DNA from: Terriglobia bacterium
GTDB taxonomy: Bacteria > Acidobacteriota > Terriglobia > Acidiferrales > UBA7541
Length of the DNA: 37,065 bases
Assembly (NCBI GenBank): GCA_020073605.1
Contig: JAIQEW010000023.1
Span: forward strand, 1-37,065
Direction of reading: 5' to 3'
Position numbers and translations under genes: made by a program
In this document: positions 8,179 to 15,635 of the stretch, piece after piece
Position numbering within the stretch: the stretch's first letter is position 1
How the letters are laid out: the number at the start of each line of letters is the position of its first letter
Notes under the pieces: model-generated
What the model was told of the DNA's origin: nothing
Seen by the model: the letters and a program-made list of their open reading frames with translations, nothing else
Database searches by the model: none

Positions 8179-8425
8179 TGGACTTCTTTCCCCATCGCGC
8201 CTTGGCTGCTTTGGTAGCAATCTGGGAGCGTTTTCGTCGGCTGAGTTTGGCAGCGCGAGCATGACCGCCCTTGAGGCCGCCTAAGCGTCCCAGCGCGACG
8301 GCGGCAGGGTTCTTGGCTGGTTCTGCTGGAGGTTCAAACTTCGGCGCTTGTCCAGTCGATTCGAGCATGACTTGGTAGGCCAGTTGGTTCGGATCGCGGG
8401 GGCGCTTCTTTGAGCGGTCAGGCAT
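8171..8425 (-). CDS. IS cargo: small basic GGLKGG/AAKARW protein
   Basis: The protein has 84 residues, is rich in Lys and Arg, and is predicted soluble. The N-terminal half is polar (RSKKRPRDPNQLAYQVM). The C-terminal half has the repeat-like signature NPAAVALGRLGGLKGG, then ARAAKLS, then IATKAAKARWGK. Small proteins with this signature occur widely in bacteria and are sometimes labelled histone H1-like or hypothetical; their role is unknown to me. The basic, Ala-rich tail would suit nucleic acid binding. The ATG at 8423-8425 fits the conserved MPDRSKKRPRDPNQLA start; the frame open to 8476 would run into the terminal repeat. TACGAT lies 6 bases upstream on this strand with TTTACT 17 bases further, so the message may be leaderless. 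Confidence 0.7.
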   Translation of the reverse strand: MPDRSKKRPRDPNQLAYQVMLESTGQAPKFEPPAEPAKNPAAVALGRLGGLKGGHARAAKLSRRKRSQIATKAAKARWGKKSNG

Positions 8426-8470
8426 AGGCGAATCGTACCCTACTTTCGGGAGTAAGTAAAAGTGCCAGAA

Positions 8471-8490
8471 ATTCAAACTGACCCACTACC
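8471..8490 (+). repeat. right terminal inverted repeat of the IS
   Basis: attcaaactgacccactacc is the exact reverse complement of 6639-6658. Confidence 0.95.
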
Positions 8491-8498
8491 CGTCAGCG
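8491..8498 (+). repeat. target site duplication, right copy
   Basis: cgtcagcg is identical to 6631-6638. It lies 7 bases before a TTGACT box (8506-8511) that may be the -35 of the gene at 8551. Confidence 0.9.
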
Positions 8499-8550
8499 CC
8501 GTACCTTGACTGCGCCGTATCGTCGGCGTAGCTTTTGAGAAGAGTTTCCA

Positions 8551-9153
8551 GTGGCGCAACTTCAGATGAAATACGCCTACCTGCTGGTCGCAGTGATCTG
8601 TCTTGTGGCTGCGGCGCCGGTTCGCTCGCAATCGCAAGCCCCCACCGAGCCGCAATCGCAGCAGGGCGATCAGTCGCTGGGCGACGCGGCGCGCAAAGCC
8701 AAAGCCGAAAAGAGCAAATCCACGCCAGCGAAGGTGTACACGCAGGACGACCTGTCGCACCTGCCCAGCAGCGGCGTTTCCGTCGTGGGGCAGAAGGCTT
8801 CGACGACGTCCACTTCCCAGGAATCGCCGGGCGCAGGCGCTGAATCCAAGGCGGACGCTTCCACGAAGGCCGCAGACAACGAAGAAGCGTATTGGCGCGG
8901 GGAGGCGCGCAAACTTCTAGACCAGATGGCCACGGTTGACAAGGAGATCGCCAAGGTGAAGGACGATATCAAGAAGTACGGGAGCGGTGGTTTCGATACG
9001 TCCACCGGCCTCGCCGACAACGTCATTTACGTGCAGGACCGGAACAGCGAACTCCAGGATTTGCAGAAGAAAAAGGAAGGACTTGAGAAGCAGATGGATG
9101 CGCTACAGGAGGCCGGCCGCAAAGCGGGCGCGCCAGCGTCCTGGTTTCGCTAA
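8551..9153 (+). CDS. secreted coiled-coil protein, unknown role
   Basis: The protein has 200 residues. A signal peptide (about 1-27, core YLLVAVICLVAAAPVRS) is followed by a Gln/Ser-rich low-complexity region with SLGDAARKAKAEKSK (about 43-57). A charged coiled coil comes next (about 110-190, with LDQMATVDKEIAKVKDDIKK and ELQDLQKKKEGLEKQMDALQEAGRKAG). It ends in PASWFR. Proteins with this layout are, from memory, common in Acidobacteriota and unassigned. The start is GTG at 8551 with GAGAAGAG 6 bases upstream; an ATG at 8566 also fits. The promoter candidate TTGACT-17-TAGCTT lies 15 bases from the IS end, so the insertion may have removed upstream control sites. Confidence 0.75.
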   Translation: MAQLQMKYAYLLVAVICLVAAAPVRSQSQAPTEPQSQQGDQSLGDAARKAKAEKSKSTPAKVYTQDDLSHLPSSGVSVVGQKASTTSTSQESPGAGAESKADASTKAADNEEAYWRGEARKLLDQMATVDKEIAKVKDDIKKYGSGGFDTSTGLADNVIYVQDRNSELQDLQKKKEGLEKQMDALQEAGRKAGAPASWFR

Positions 9154-9207
9154 CGGTCAAGTGCGCACAGCCTGGAATCGCTTCCGGCACAAGCCAACCC
9201 GGAACCT

Positions 9208-9537
9208 CTACTCCTCGGCGCCTGCGGCCAGCAGACGTGTGATGAGCTTTTCCAAGCGAGCCGAATCCTCCGCAGCAATGTTCGCGAACTCGACGCCCAT
9301 GCCCTCGCCCGTAACGACGTTCCGCACGGTGGCTCGGCTGCGTATTTCTCCTTCCGGAACGGACAGCAGGATCGTGACGACTGTGCCCAAGGGAGCAGTC
9401 GTGGGGGTGGCGATGAACAGGCCGCCGATATTCAGGTCGCGAACGCGCGAGACGCTCGACTGCGTGCCGTTTTGCCAGGCGACCCAGACACCCTTCGGCG
9501 TGGGGATTCGTTGATACCGGCGATTGGACTTGGACAT
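9208..9537 (-). CDS. PilZ-domain protein
   Basis: This 109-residue single-domain PilZ protein is a candidate c-di-GMP receptor. The RxxxR motif is at R6-R10 (RRYQR), and the second motif reads DLNIGG (about 39-44), where DxSxxG is usual, so one position is changed. Beta-strands follow (VVTILLSVPEGEIRSRATV), then GMGVEFANI and a C-terminal helix. It is convergent with the coiled-coil gene and divergent from the aminotransferase. In other bacteria such proteins adjust motility or exopolysaccharide output when c-di-GMP rises. A partner cannot be named here. GGGGAC precedes the ATG. Confidence 0.85.
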   Translation of the reverse strand: MSKSNRRYQRIPTPKGVWVAWQNGTQSSVSRVRDLNIGGLFIATPTTAPLGTVVTILLSVPEGEIRSRATVRNVVTGEGMGVEFANIAAEDSARLEKLITRLLAAGAEE

Positions 9538-9845
9538 GTCCCCGGGACACGGAACTCCGACAGTGTAACAAGATTATAATGATGCTGGCGAGGCGATTCA
9601 TCCCTTCACATCTCGCTTTCTAAGCGAAGCGGCTACCACAAATATGTCAAACAGGGTAGCTGGCAAAAGGGTTACTGAGTCTGTGTGTGTCCTTGCGGCC
9701 GATCGGCACGAGTGGTTGAGCCGGGAGAACCCCGATGTCAGCCTGGCTTTCTCCGGCGATGCGGGAGGTTCCGCCCTGGGTTCCGAACTTGCAGAGAGCG
9801 GCCGCGTACAGTAGAGTTTTTGTCCGGCTCAACAGGCGCCGCACC
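9538..9845 (+). other. 308-bp spacer with inverted repeats upstream of the aminotransferase
   Basis: No gene is visible in this spacer. It contains a small hairpin, GCTACC (9632-9637) with GGTAGC (9655-9660), and a longer imperfect stem, GCCGGGAGAA (9720-9729) with TTCTCCGGC (9749-9757). I compared it by eye with c-di-GMP (GEMM) and cobalamin riboswitch signatures and found no convincing match. The promoters of both divergent genes must lie here. Confidence 0.5.
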
Positions 9846-10952
9846 ATGAAAGTTCCAGTCCTCGATCTCAAAGCCGAGTACGCGCAACTGCGGGACGAGA
9901 TCCTGCCTGCCCTCGACCGCGTCTGCCAGAACGCCTCCTTTGTCCTCGGAGAAGAGGTCGAGGCATTTGAGCGGGAATTTGCCGACTTCTGCGGGACGCG
10001 GCACTGCGTTGCACTCGCCAATGGAACGGCAGCGCTCCACCTCGGCCTCCTGGCTCTCGGAGTCCAAGCGGACGACGAGGTCATCACCAGCCCCAACACG
10101 TTTCTCGCAACCGCCGAGGCAATCACCTACTGTGGCGCGGTGCCCGTGTTCGTCGATATCGATCCGGCCACGGCCAACCTTGACCCGAAGCTCGTCGAGC
10201 GGGCCATCACACCCCGGACGCGCGCCATTCTGCCGGTTCATGTCTACGGCCGTCCCGCCGATATGGACCCGATCCGCGAGATCGCCGCTCGCCACAATCT
10301 CCGCATTCTCGAAGACGCGGCCCAGGCACACGGCGCGCGTTACCGGGGCCGGCGCGTCGGGAGCCTGGGCCATGCGGCCGTATTCAGCTTCTATCCCACG
10401 AAGAATCTGGGCGCCTACGGGGAGGGAGGAGCGCTCACAACCGACGACGACCAGGTGGCGAAGTTTGCGCGCGCGGCGCGATCGCACGGGCAGACGGCGC
10501 GGTACGAGCACGAATTCGTCGGCTACAACTACCGGATGCAAGGATTTCAGGGCGCCGTCCTGAGGATCAAGCTGCGACATCTGTACGCGTGGACGGCCCG
10601 GCGCCAGGAAATCGCGCGGGAATATCGCCGCCTGCTTGCCGGCGCGCGCCTTGAGATGCCCGTGGACGATACGCGGGACGAATGCGTGTACCACCAGTTC
10701 GTCGTTTATGCCAACAATCGCAACTCGATCGTCACGCAGTTGGCCGCCCGCGAAATCGAGACCGTAGTGCACTACCCGCGGCCGGTGCACCTCCAGCCCG
10801 CATATTCCTCCCTCGGACTTCCGCCGGGAACTTTTCCGCACGCCGAACGCGCCTGCGAGCGTGTATTCAGTCTGCCGATACATCCGGGATTGACGGCCGA
10901 GCAGGTCGCGTACGTCGCGAGTTCGGTCCGGGAACTGGTGGGGGAAAAATAG
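9846..10952 (+). CDS. DegT/DnrJ/EryC1/StrS-family sugar aminotransferase
   Basis: This 368-residue PLP-dependent enzyme transfers an amino group to a keto sugar, usually NDP-linked, for surface glycans or glycosylated metabolites. It begins VPVLDLKAEYAQLRDEI, as in this family. It has the cofactor-binding GTAALHLGL (about 60-68), D157 in LEDAAQAHGA for the PLP ring, and the Schiff-base lysine K186 in SFYPTKNLGAYGEGG. FVGYNYRM (about 225) and the C-terminal VVHYPRPVHLQPAY are also typical. The ATG at 9846 matches the family start; an in-frame ATG at 9735 would add 37 unlike residues. No other sugar-nucleotide gene is next to it, so the substrate is unknown. Confidence 0.92.
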   Translation: MKVPVLDLKAEYAQLRDEILPALDRVCQNASFVLGEEVEAFEREFADFCGTRHCVALANGTAALHLGLLALGVQADDEVITSPNTFLATAEAITYCGAVPVFVDIDPATANLDPKLVERAITPRTRAILPVHVYGRPADMDPIREIAARHNLRILEDAAQAHGARYRGRRVGSLGHAAVFSFYPTKNLGAYGEGGALTTDDDQVAKFARAARSHGQTARYEHEFVGYNYRMQGFQGAVLRIKLRHLYAWTARRQEIAREYRRLLAGARLEMPVDDTRDECVYHQFVVYANNRNSIVTQLAAREIETVVHYPRPVHLQPAYSSLGLPPGTFPHAERACERVFSLPIHPGLTAEQVAYVASSVRELVGEK

Positions 10953-10971
10953 ATTTCAGGCGGAGGCGCCG

Positions 10972-13575
10972 TCAGGCGTTCGCGCTGTTCGAAGCCGATT
11001 GATTGTGGGGCGCGGGCGTTTCACCTGCTTCACGCGCCGGGGCTGGCGTGAAACCCACGGTCCCTGCCGCATTCGTCGTGCGGTCCCGCAGCATTTCCGA
11101 AAGCCCCTCAAAGACCTTGGAGCACGAATCGCGCAAGGCCTGGTCCGCCGAACGCATGAGCGATTCAATCACGTTCTGCCCATGCTCGTTGAGCCGGCGC
11201 ACCGATGAAACCATCCAGGAGTCGCTCGCTGTCTCCAGGCGATCCTGATAGCGCACCACGGCGGCTTCATTCGCTCGCTCGAGACTAGCAGCCCACTCCT
11301 TGTGTTGCAGCTCGCGCTCGGCGCGATAGCCTTCGAGCGCAGAAGCACACTCGGCGGCGAGGGCGCTCCGGCCTTCCGCGACGTTGGCCTGGATCTGCGA
11401 AGCCATCTGCGCCTGGAAGCGCTCGACCAGCGCTCCGGAATTCGCTTCAATGTTCCGCAGGAGCTGCTCGGCAAAGCCTTCGAGTTCCCGCTGTCGCTCC
11501 TCGAGCGCGCCCCGGCTGCGGGTCGCGAACTGCTGCCCTTCCTGCTCGGAGATGCTGCGGAGAACTTGTCCGAAAGATGCGGCGGCGGCCTCCGCGGCTT
11601 CGTCGAGCCGCGTCCGCGTCCGGCCTGCCACTTCGGCGGCGAGACCATCGAGTTGCTGCTCAATTTGGGCGAGGCGGCCGGTGGACTGCTCTTCGAGCCG
11701 CGCGTCGAACTTGGTGACCGCCAGGGACGCCCTCTCGTCGAAGCTGTTTCCCGCCGTCGTCATCGTCTGCTCGACCAGCACCTGCAACCGGGCGCGCGCC
11801 TCCTGCTGGAACCACTCGGAGGAGCGGCCGATGGATTCCGCGGCGGCGTGGGAGGCTCGAACCCCGCTCGCGTCCAGCTCTTCGTTCCACTTCGCCAAAG
11901 CTTCCTTCCGCGCGAATTCGAAATCGTTGCGGAGGCTCGTAAGCGTCGCGGCCATTTGCGAAGCCGCTTCGCGCTGATTGTTTTCGGAAACCTGCCGGAG
12001 GCGTTCCCGCTGCAGGCGCAGGCTCTCTTCGGCCTCCACCTCGCGAGCAGCCAGTTCGCGAAGCAGCTCGGGTACGCGCTCAATACGGGGCGCAAGCTTC
12101 GTCTCCACTTCGGCCATTGTCCGCTCGACGAACTGTTGGCCGAGGGAATCGAGCGTCGGCGCGAGGCGCTGGGGCACCCCGGCCGCGAGATTCTCCGCTC
12201 TGCGGCTTAGCTCGTCCGTCTGCGCGTCGAGAATGTTTTCCAGCCGCCGATGCAGCTCGTTGAGCGTGTCGTGGCTTGCGGCCTCGAGCTGCGCCGAGTA
12301 TTCCTTCATCCGGCTCGCCGCATGCTCGATTTCGGCGAGCGATGACCGGGCGCGCGCCACCTCCTGCTCCAGCGCTGACTTCACGCCGGCGAGCGACTCT
12401 CGCGCCTCGGCGTGCAGTTGCCCCACAGGCTGCCGGAGTTCGGCCAATCGCTCGGACATCCTTTGTTCGGCGCCGCGCAGCACGTCCTGCGACCGCCCGG
12501 ACAATTGCTCGACCAAACGCTCGATACTGCTGTCGAGCGAGGATTGAAGCAGCTCGTTCCACTGCGACTGCGCGAGCGCCATTTCGGACTCAAGACGCTG
12601 TTTCCAGCTCGCTGTCGCGCTCTCCGTAAAGGCCGTCGTCTCCCTGGAAGCCTCCGCGGATTGAAGCTGTGCCCGTGCTGCCTGGGCGGCTTCCAGCTGA
12701 AGGCGCGCCTGCGCCACGCGGCTTGTCGATTCGAGCGCCGCGTCGTTTTCAGCGCGCAGGGCCTGCGTTCCCCCGTCCAGCTCGTGCAAGAGCTCCCGGG
12801 CATGGCGCAAGCCGCTTTCGAACTCCGCTTGCAGTCTGTTGATGAGTGCTTCTTGCTTCGCAGCCACCTCGGTGGAGAAAACCCCCAGAGCGCCGCCGTG
12901 CACCCGCTCGAACTCCTCGATCGTGTGGCGGATATGTTCGGCTGCTTTCGCCGCCGCGGTTTCGGCGGCCCGGCTCGCCTGCCGCTCGATCTCCGCGCTC
13001 CATTCGCGCAGCAGCGGGCTCTCGGCCGGCGCGGATTCCTGTCCAAGTGTGGATGCAGCCGAAGAAGCGGATTCCGAGAATGCGTTCGTCATATGGGCTG
13101 TCGTTCTCTCCGTGGAAGTGTCGGTCGCTTCTGAAACCACGCTCGGCTCGGACTCTTCGGCGATTCGCGGTTCCTGCGGCGTTGAAAAATCGGCGGGCTC
13201 GCGCATCCCGGCGGCACCTGATTCCCAGTCGGCGGGCGGCGATTCCAGATTCCAGATGTTCGCCGGACTCTCGAGCTCCACCGCGATTTGAAAGAATTCC
13301 CGTACGGAATGCGGCCGCTGAATCCACGCGACCCGGGCGCGCAAATTTCGGCGCGAAGCCCCCTGCGGGAGCTCGATGGTTACCCAGGTATTCTTCGGCA
13401 AGTGGTGCTTCGACGAGTAGCGGCACCCATGAAGATTCAAAGCGAGCGTCGAGGTGCGCTCTTCGAATGGCTGGCCGAGGAGGTCGATTCCGCGAACGAT
13501 CAGAGGAACGGACTTGGAGATTCTTTCACTGCGCCGGCGCTGGGTGCTTGGTTGGTTGGAATCCACGTCTTGCAC
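10972..13575 (-). CDS. PilZ-like domain followed by a very long coiled coil
   Basis: The protein has 867 residues. Residues 13-105 form a PilZ-like domain (RRRSER giving R14-R18; ALNLHGC in place of DxSxxG, so c-di-GMP binding is doubtful; then RVAWIQRP and FQIAVELE). A Ser/Glu-rich stretch (110-230) leads into about 600 residues of nearly continuous Ala/Glu/Arg/Gln heptad-like helix, ending in a loose Pro/Ala tail. There is no signal peptide or membrane segment. Such a layout could be a cytoplasmic scaffold or filament. The GTG at 13573-13575 was chosen because it directly precedes the PilZ domain and follows GAGG. The frame to 13842 runs into the upstream gene and looks non-coding. It is convergent with the aminotransferase, 19 bases apart. 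Confidence 0.75.
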   Translation of the reverse strand: MQDVDSNQPSTQRRRSERISKSVPLIVRGIDLLGQPFEERTSTLALNLHGCRYSSKHHLPKNTWVTIELPQGASRRNLRARVAWIQRPHSVREFFQIAVELESPANIWNLESPPADWESGAAGMREPADFSTPQEPRIAEESEPSVVSEATDTSTERTTAHMTNAFSESASSAASTLGQESAPAESPLLREWSAEIERQASRAAETAAAKAAEHIRHTIEEFERVHGGALGVFSTEVAAKQEALINRLQAEFESGLRHARELLHELDGGTQALRAENDAALESTSRVAQARLQLEAAQAARAQLQSAEASRETTAFTESATASWKQRLESEMALAQSQWNELLQSSLDSSIERLVEQLSGRSQDVLRGAEQRMSERLAELRQPVGQLHAEARESLAGVKSALEQEVARARSSLAEIEHAASRMKEYSAQLEAASHDTLNELHRRLENILDAQTDELSRRAENLAAGVPQRLAPTLDSLGQQFVERTMAEVETKLAPRIERVPELLRELAAREVEAEESLRLQRERLRQVSENNQREAASQMAATLTSLRNDFEFARKEALAKWNEELDASGVRASHAAAESIGRSSEWFQQEARARLQVLVEQTMTTAGNSFDERASLAVTKFDARLEEQSTGRLAQIEQQLDGLAAEVAGRTRTRLDEAAEAAAASFGQVLRSISEQEGQQFATRSRGALEERQRELEGFAEQLLRNIEANSGALVERFQAQMASQIQANVAEGRSALAAECASALEGYRAERELQHKEWAASLERANEAAVVRYQDRLETASDSWMVSSVRRLNEHGQNVIESLMRSADQALRDSCSKVFEGLSEMLRDRTTNAAGTVGFTPAPAREAGETPAPHNQSASNSANA

Positions 13576-13610
13576 CAGGATCCTCGGAATAACCTGCGAG
13601 AGAATAGCAC

Positions 13611-13639
13611 TCTCGCCCCTTTCGGGTCGAGGGGCGAGA
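13611..13639 (-). other. 10-bp hairpin in the leader of the PilZ coiled-coil gene
   Basis: TCTCGCCCCT (13611-13620) and AGGGGCGAGA (13630-13639) form a perfect stem with a 9-base loop, between the TPR gene and the PilZ gene. On the minus strand it is followed by GTGCTATTCT, not a T run. It may be a weak terminator for the TPR gene or a leader structure. Confidence 0.4.
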
Positions 13640-13723
13640 TCCGCTTCATTCAAACAAGAGCCGCAATTGAACCGCCGCGGCCCCGTGAAAGCCGGCCCGC
13701 GGCGGCCAGTCAAACGAGGATTG

Positions 13724-14890
13724 CTACTTCTTCTTTTTCGGTCGAAGACCGACAGCCGTGCTTTCGCCGCCGCCCATGGCGGCCAGCGCGTCGAGGTTCT
13801 GCTTTGCCTGCGCGGCGTAAGGTCCGTTCGGGTCCAGGTCAATGCACTTCTGATAGGCGTCGGCCGTTCCGGGGGGAATGATATAGGTCATCTTATCTCC
13901 CTCCTGCTTCGCGTCGATCGAGCCGGTGTACGCGCTCCCCAGCAAAAACCACGCCTGCGCATCTTTCGGTCCGGCCTGCGTCGCCTTTTGCAAGGGCGCG
14001 ACTGAATCTTTGAAGTCGCCCTTGTTGTTGAGGACGATGCCAACGTTCTTCCAGCACCGCGCGCTCGCCGCTTGCGTGGGATCAAGGGCGGCAGCCTTGT
14101 CGCAATCGGCGTTTGCCTCGGCAAGCTTTGCACTCGTCACCGCCGGATCGGTCTGTCCCACCGCCACATTGGCCAGGGCCGTGGCCGCCTGAGTGTAGTA
14201 GTCCGGTGTAGGCTGCAACTCGATAGCTTTTTGATACGCATTGGCCGCGTCGTCGAAGCGGCTGGCGGATTCATACGCCTGCCCGAGGCTGGCCCACACG
14301 ATCGCATGGTTCTTCACGTCTTTCGCCGTGACTCCCTGCTCCGCCTGCTCAAATTCCGTGATCGCAGTCTGATAGTCGGCGTTCATTTTGTCCTGAATCG
14401 CGCTCTTTTGATCGGGCGGGGCCGCGCGGAGTTGCGCGCGCAGGGTGGAAGAGTCGTCCATGGCGGCTTTCCCAGCATTGAAGTGAGTCTGCATTTGCTT
14501 GAACTTGTTCTGCGAGTCAGCCTGAACCTTTTGCTGTTCCTCGCTAGGACCCTGTTGTGCGGCCAGCTGCTTGAAGTTGAAGTTAATCTCGGTGTCGCCG
14601 TCCGAGGCGATTTGATGCTTCTCCACGAAGTTCAGAGTGTGCGCCGCGTCGGTTAGAGTGAACGTGTACACACCGCCGCGCATCCCTATCTGGCTGTATT
14701 TCCCATCCTTGTCGGTCTTCACCGTCAAGCTTTGTCCCGTATCGTTTTTCAGCACTACGGTGACGTCCGCCCAGGGCTTCCCATCACGACCTGTAACCTG
14801 GCCCATTACGTGCCCGTTCTGGGCTTTGGCCGTCGTGGCGAGCAGCAGGGCGATGGCAAGCGTTCCAAAAAGAGGAATCAGTCGTCTCAT
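13724..14890 (-). CDS. secreted carboxypeptidase-regulatory-like and TPR protein
   Basis: The protein has 388 residues. The signal peptide covers 1-24 (cut after AKAQ). A carboxypeptidase regulatory-like beta-sandwich (about 26-100, with GQVTGRDGKPWADVTVVLKN and GKYSQIGMRGGVYTFTL) is followed by tetratricopeptide repeats (about 165-375, e.g. WASLGQAYESASRFDDAANAYQKAIEL and WFLLGSAYTGS). It ends in a Lys tail, RPKKKK. It is probably a periplasmic protein-interaction factor; no enzyme motif is present. GGGAGGAC lies 8 bases before the ATG at 14888-14890, which fixes the start. It follows queC on the same strand, 40 bases away, but is probably functionally separate. Confidence 0.85.
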   Translation of the reverse strand: MRRLIPLFGTLAIALLLATTAKAQNGHVMGQVTGRDGKPWADVTVVLKNDTGQSLTVKTDKDGKYSQIGMRGGVYTFTLTDAAHTLNFVEKHQIASDGDTEINFNFKQLAAQQGPSEEQQKVQADSQNKFKQMQTHFNAGKAAMDDSSTLRAQLRAAPPDQKSAIQDKMNADYQTAITEFEQAEQGVTAKDVKNHAIVWASLGQAYESASRFDDAANAYQKAIELQPTPDYYTQAATALANVAVGQTDPAVTSAKLAEANADCDKAAALDPTQAASARCWKNVGIVLNNKGDFKDSVAPLQKATQAGPKDAQAWFLLGSAYTGSIDAKQEGDKMTYIIPPGTADAYQKCIDLDPNGPYAAQAKQNLDALAAMGGGESTAVGLRPKKKK

Positions 14891-14930
14891 GTGGTTAATG
14901 TCCTCCCCCAATGAATTGCGCACGCATACA

Positions 14931-15626
14931 TTATGACGCAACTCGTGCGCGATAGGCGATAGGGTCGCGCATCCCCGCCTCGGCAAACGCCTTGAGGCGC
15001 AGCCGGCAACTATCGCACGTCCCGCACGCTTCGTCCTCAAATTGATAGCACGACCATGTGCGGTCCAGCGGAGCGCCAAGTTCCACGCCGCGGCGAACGA
15101 TTTCGCTCTTGCGCATGGCGATCACCGGCGTCGCGATCCCAATATGCGTTTCCGGACGAGTTCCCTCACGGATCAGCGCCTCGAACGCCCGATAATACTC
15201 CGGCCGGCAATCGGGATAGCCTGAACTATCTTCCGCCACCGCGCCGATGAAAATCGCCGTCGCGCCGATCACCTCCGCCCAGCTCACCGCCGCCGAAAGA
15301 AAGTGAGCGTTGCGGAAAGGCACGTACGTGATCGGAATCCCGCTGTGCGGCGCGAGCGCCTCGCCCGATTCGGGCACCGAGATGCGTTCGTCGGTCAGCG
15401 CCGAGCCTCCGATTTGCGCGAACGCGTCGAACCTTACCACCAAACGCTCCCGCACGCCGTAGAAGTCTGCAATCTCGTCGAACGCGCGCCGTTCCCGCCG
15501 CTCCGTCCTCTGGCCATAGCTCGCGTGCAATAGTGCAAGGCGGTGAGTCTGGTTAGCGATCGCGGTCGTCACGCAGGAGTCCATGCCTCCGCTCAACAAT
15601 ACGACCGCCTTTGGTTTTTCCGTCAT
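14931..15626 (-). CDS. queC: 7-cyano-7-deazaguanine (preQ0) synthase QueC
   Basis: The 231-residue enzyme converts 7-carboxy-7-deazaguanine, ammonia and ATP to preQ0, the base used to make queuosine in tRNA. The ATP-binding SGGMDS lies at 12-17, and the zinc-binding cysteines are C193, C201, C204 and C207 (CGTCDSC). The length is normal. It is the last gene of queD-queE-queC, starting 9 bases after queE, with GAGCAGG before the ATG. Confidence 0.96.
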   Translation of the reverse strand: MTEKPKAVVLLSGGMDSCVTTAIANQTHRLALLHASYGQRTERRERRAFDEIADFYGVRERLVVRFDAFAQIGGSALTDERISVPESGEALAPHSGIPITYVPFRNAHFLSAAVSWAEVIGATAIFIGAVAEDSSGYPDCRPEYYRAFEALIREGTRPETHIGIATPVIAMRKSEIVRRGVELGAPLDRTWSCYQFEDEACGTCDSCRLRLKAFAEAGMRDPIAYRARVAS

Positions 15627-15635
15627 CGCCTGCTC

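Larger units (their letters stand above)
6639..8490. mobile_element. IS1-family-like insertion sequence with two cargo genes
   Basis: This 1852-bp element is bounded by perfect 20-bp inverted repeats and an 8-bp direct target duplication, so both ends are intact. It holds a full-length DDE transposase (minus), a divergent three-helix membrane protein (plus) and a small basic protein (minus). Classic IS1 is about 0.77 kb with a frameshifted two-part transposase. This one has a single longer transposase frame, as in the archaeal/bacterial ISMhu11-type branch (family placement from memory). It lies between the ABC permease and the gene at 8551 and breaks neither. The clean ends and intact frames suggest a recent insertion. 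Confidence 0.92.

Noticed and set aside
8991..9514. Plus-strand frame overlapping the PilZ gene
   Set aside because: It overlaps two supported genes and has no domain or ribosome site.
9605..9845. c-di-GMP or cobalamin riboswitch upstream of the aminotransferase
   Set aside because: Hairpins exist, but the conserved cores of these riboswitches could not be found by eye.
9738..10883. 381-codon minus-strand frame opposite the aminotransferase
   Set aside because: It is fully antisense to a clear PLP enzyme and has no recognisable motif.
13611..13639. Intrinsic terminator
   Set aside because: The stem is strong, but no T run follows on either strand; kept only as a hairpin of unknown role.
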